NCBI GenBank assembly: GCA_963750045.1
Contig: CAVVPD010000006.1
Span: 124,001 to 188,000, forward strand
Reading direction: 5' to 3'
Source of the DNA: DASUAS01 sp963750045
GTDB taxonomy: Bacteria > Actinomycetota > Acidimicrobiia > IMCC26256 > DASPTH01
Length of the DNA stretch: 64,000 nucleotides
Shown: positions 62,787 to 64,000 of the stretch, one piece after another
Layout: each line of letters starts with the position of its first letter
How positions within the stretch are numbered: the first letter of the stretch is position 1
Position numbers and translations under genes: made by a program
Notes under the pieces: generated by a model
Told to the model about the DNA's origin: nothing
What the model saw: the letters and a program-made list of their open reading frames with translations, nothing else
Database searches by the model: none

Positions 62787-63567
62787 ATGTCCGAACCGCT
62801 GGTCCTCGTCGAGTCGCGCCCCGACGGTGTGACCCTGCTGCGCCTCAACCGACCGCCGCTCAACCCGCTGTCGAGCGCGTTGCTCGGTGAGCTGGCCGAG
62901 ATCGCGGCGCGCGCTCACCGCCGACCCCTCGCTGAAGGCCGTGGTCGTGACGGGCAGCGAGAAGGCGTTCGCGGCGGGCGCCGACGTGGCGGAGTTCACC
63001 GCCGAGGGCGCCGCGGCCGCGGTGAACGCGGGGATCCGCGCCGGGCTCGACGCGCTGGCCGCGATCCCCCGCCCGGTGATCGCCGCGGTCAACGGGTTCG
63101 CGCTCGGCGGCGGGTTCGAGCTCGCTCTGGCCTGCGACCTGCGGGTGGCGGCCGACTCGGCCCGGCTCGGCTTCCCCGAGATCCAGCTCGGCATCTTCCC
63201 CGGCGGCGGCGGCACCCAGCGCGTCACTCGGTTGGTCGGCCCGGCCAAGGCCAAGGAGCTCATCTGGAGCGGCCGTCACGTCCGTGCCGAGGAGGCGCTC
63301 GCGCTCGGCCTGGTCGACCGGGTCGTCCCGGCGGCCGAGGTGCTCGACACCGCGCTCGAGTGGGCCGGGTCGCTGGCGACGGGCGCGGTCGTCGCCATGG
63401 GCATCGCCAAACGGGTCGTCGACGCCGGGCTCGACGGCTCCCTCGCCGCCGGGTTCGACCTCGAGGGCGAGGGGTTCGTCGAGGTCTTCGGCACCGACGA
63501 CGCCCGCGTCGGCATCCGCAGCTTCCTCGACGACGGCCCCGGCAAGGCCACCTTCGGCGGCCGCTGA
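62787..63567 (+). CDS. Enoyl-CoA hydratase, frame broken near 62908
   Basis: The crotonase has the N-terminus LLRLNRPPLNPLSSALLGEL, then after the break VVVTGSEKAFAAGADVAEF (oxyanion residue), AAVNGFALGGGFELALACDLR with the catalytic Glu, and FPEIQLGIFPGGGGTQRV with the second Glu. Both catalytic glutamates are present, unlike the paralogs at 4549 and 5448. One base is surplus in GCGGCGCGCGC (62904-62914). The corrected length is about 259 residues. It follows the dehydrogenase by 16 bp, so they form a beta-oxidation pair. Confidence 0.9.
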
Positions 63568-63579
63568 CGCCGGTTCCGC

Positions 63580-64000
63580 TCAGAGGGGCGAGTTGACCGC
63601 GGCGACGGCCTTGATCTCCTCCGCGTCGGCGGCGAGGAAGAAGCCGGCAGCGACCGTGGCGTCGGTCGCCGCGGCGTAGCGGGCCAGGTAGTCGTCGCGG
63701 CCGGTGTAGCACGCCGCGAGGGTGGCGGTGTCGAACGGCGTGGTGGAGCCGGCGAGGAACGCGACCGGGTCGCCGCGGTTCCCGAAGCCCGACAGCACCG
63801 CGGTCGGCACGTCGACGTGGGGGGTGCGGATGCCGCCCCGCACGTTGCCCAGCTCGTCGGTCACGAACGCGCCGTCGGCCACCTCGAGGCGCGGCGAGAT
63901 GGGCGGGCGGGTGCCCTCGCGCACCCAACGGTCGAGGTGTGAGACCGCCGCGTTCATCACGTAGTGCTGCGGGCCGGCGTTCACCGGGAGGTCGACGTGC
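63580..64000 (-). CDS. Alpha/beta hydrolase domain protein (Abhydrolase_10-like), N-terminus outside window
   Basis: The 3' end of a gene on the minus strand. The visible 140 residues (HVDLPVNAGPQHYVMNAAVSHLDRWVREGTRPP, then DELGNVRGGIRTPHVDVPTAVLSG) match the C-terminal part of the alpha/beta hydrolase domain family PF20091, whose members are large secreted or cytosolic hydrolases. HVDVPTA carries a likely catalytic-type His near its usual site. The start is outside the window. It converges with the enoyl-CoA hydratase across 12 bp. Confidence 0.7.
   Translation of the reverse strand, partial: HVDLPVNAGPQHYVMNAAVSHLDRWVREGTRPPISPRLEVADGAFVTDELGNVRGGIRTPHVDVPTAVLSGFGNRGDPVAFLAGSTTPFDTATLAACYTGRDDYLARYAAATDATVAAGFFLAADAEEIKAVAAVNSPL

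Overview
The window is very GC-rich, gene-dense bacterial chromosome with many GTG starts, 1-4 bp start/stop overlaps and almost no intergenic DNA. Gene order from argS to murA (argS-lysA-hom-thrC-...-rho-rpmE-...-prfA-prmC-...-glyA-wecA-atpBEFHAGDC-...-murA) matches the conserved actinobacterial locus known from Mycobacterium tuberculosis (argS lysA thrA thrC thrB rho rpmE prfA hemK rfe atp operon murA). Together with bL31, DUF1385 and the abundant acyl-CoA genes this points to Actinomycetota, possibly an Acidimicrobiia-like lineage. The class is inferred, not shown. No tRNA, rRNA, CRISPR array, phage gene or insertion sequence was seen.

Layout. 1-12.1 kb: lipid or steroid-type acyl-CoA catabolism (two thiolase-like proteins with a double DUF35 protein, two crotonase paralogs, an acyl-CoA synthetase, an acyl-CoA dehydrogenase, a phosphotransferase with a partner of unknown function, a FadR-type regulator, a membrane hydroxylase and a RibD-like reductase). 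12.1-17.2 kb: envelope glycosylation (GT39, GtrA, GT2-GtrA) between two DUF7064-like proteins. 18.3-26.8 kb: argS and the aspartate-family pathway (lysA, hom, thrC), with a phosphoglycerate-mutase-like protein where thrB is expected. 27-36 kb: rho, rpmE, DUF1385, prfA and prmC, interrupted by an LLM flavoprotein and a DUF1800/DUF1501 pair. 36-41 kb: small proteins, a double RecB-like nuclease, rpiB, glyA and wecA. 41.4-48.9 kb: the complete F1Fo ATP synthase operon. 48.9-64 kb: glpX, a GT4/methyltransferase/six-hairpin-like operon, an S9 peptidase, a hemerythrin-like protein, a nucleotide cyclase, murA, a NifU-like protein and a short acyl-CoA operon (MeaB, 3-hydroxyacyl-CoA dehydrogenase, enoyl-CoA hydratase). 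The window ends inside an alpha/beta-hydrolase-domain gene.

Two global patterns matter. First, at least sixteen single-base frame disruptions break otherwise intact genes, including rho, atpF, atpG and murA. They sit mostly in GCGC-rich runs or homopolymers, and three share the same context (CTG followed by CCGCG where CGCG is expected). I read these as assembly or basecalling indels, so the genes are annotated across the breaks. Second, many transcription units have a TANNNT hexamer ending only 6-10 nt before the start codon, which indicates frequent leaderless transcription.
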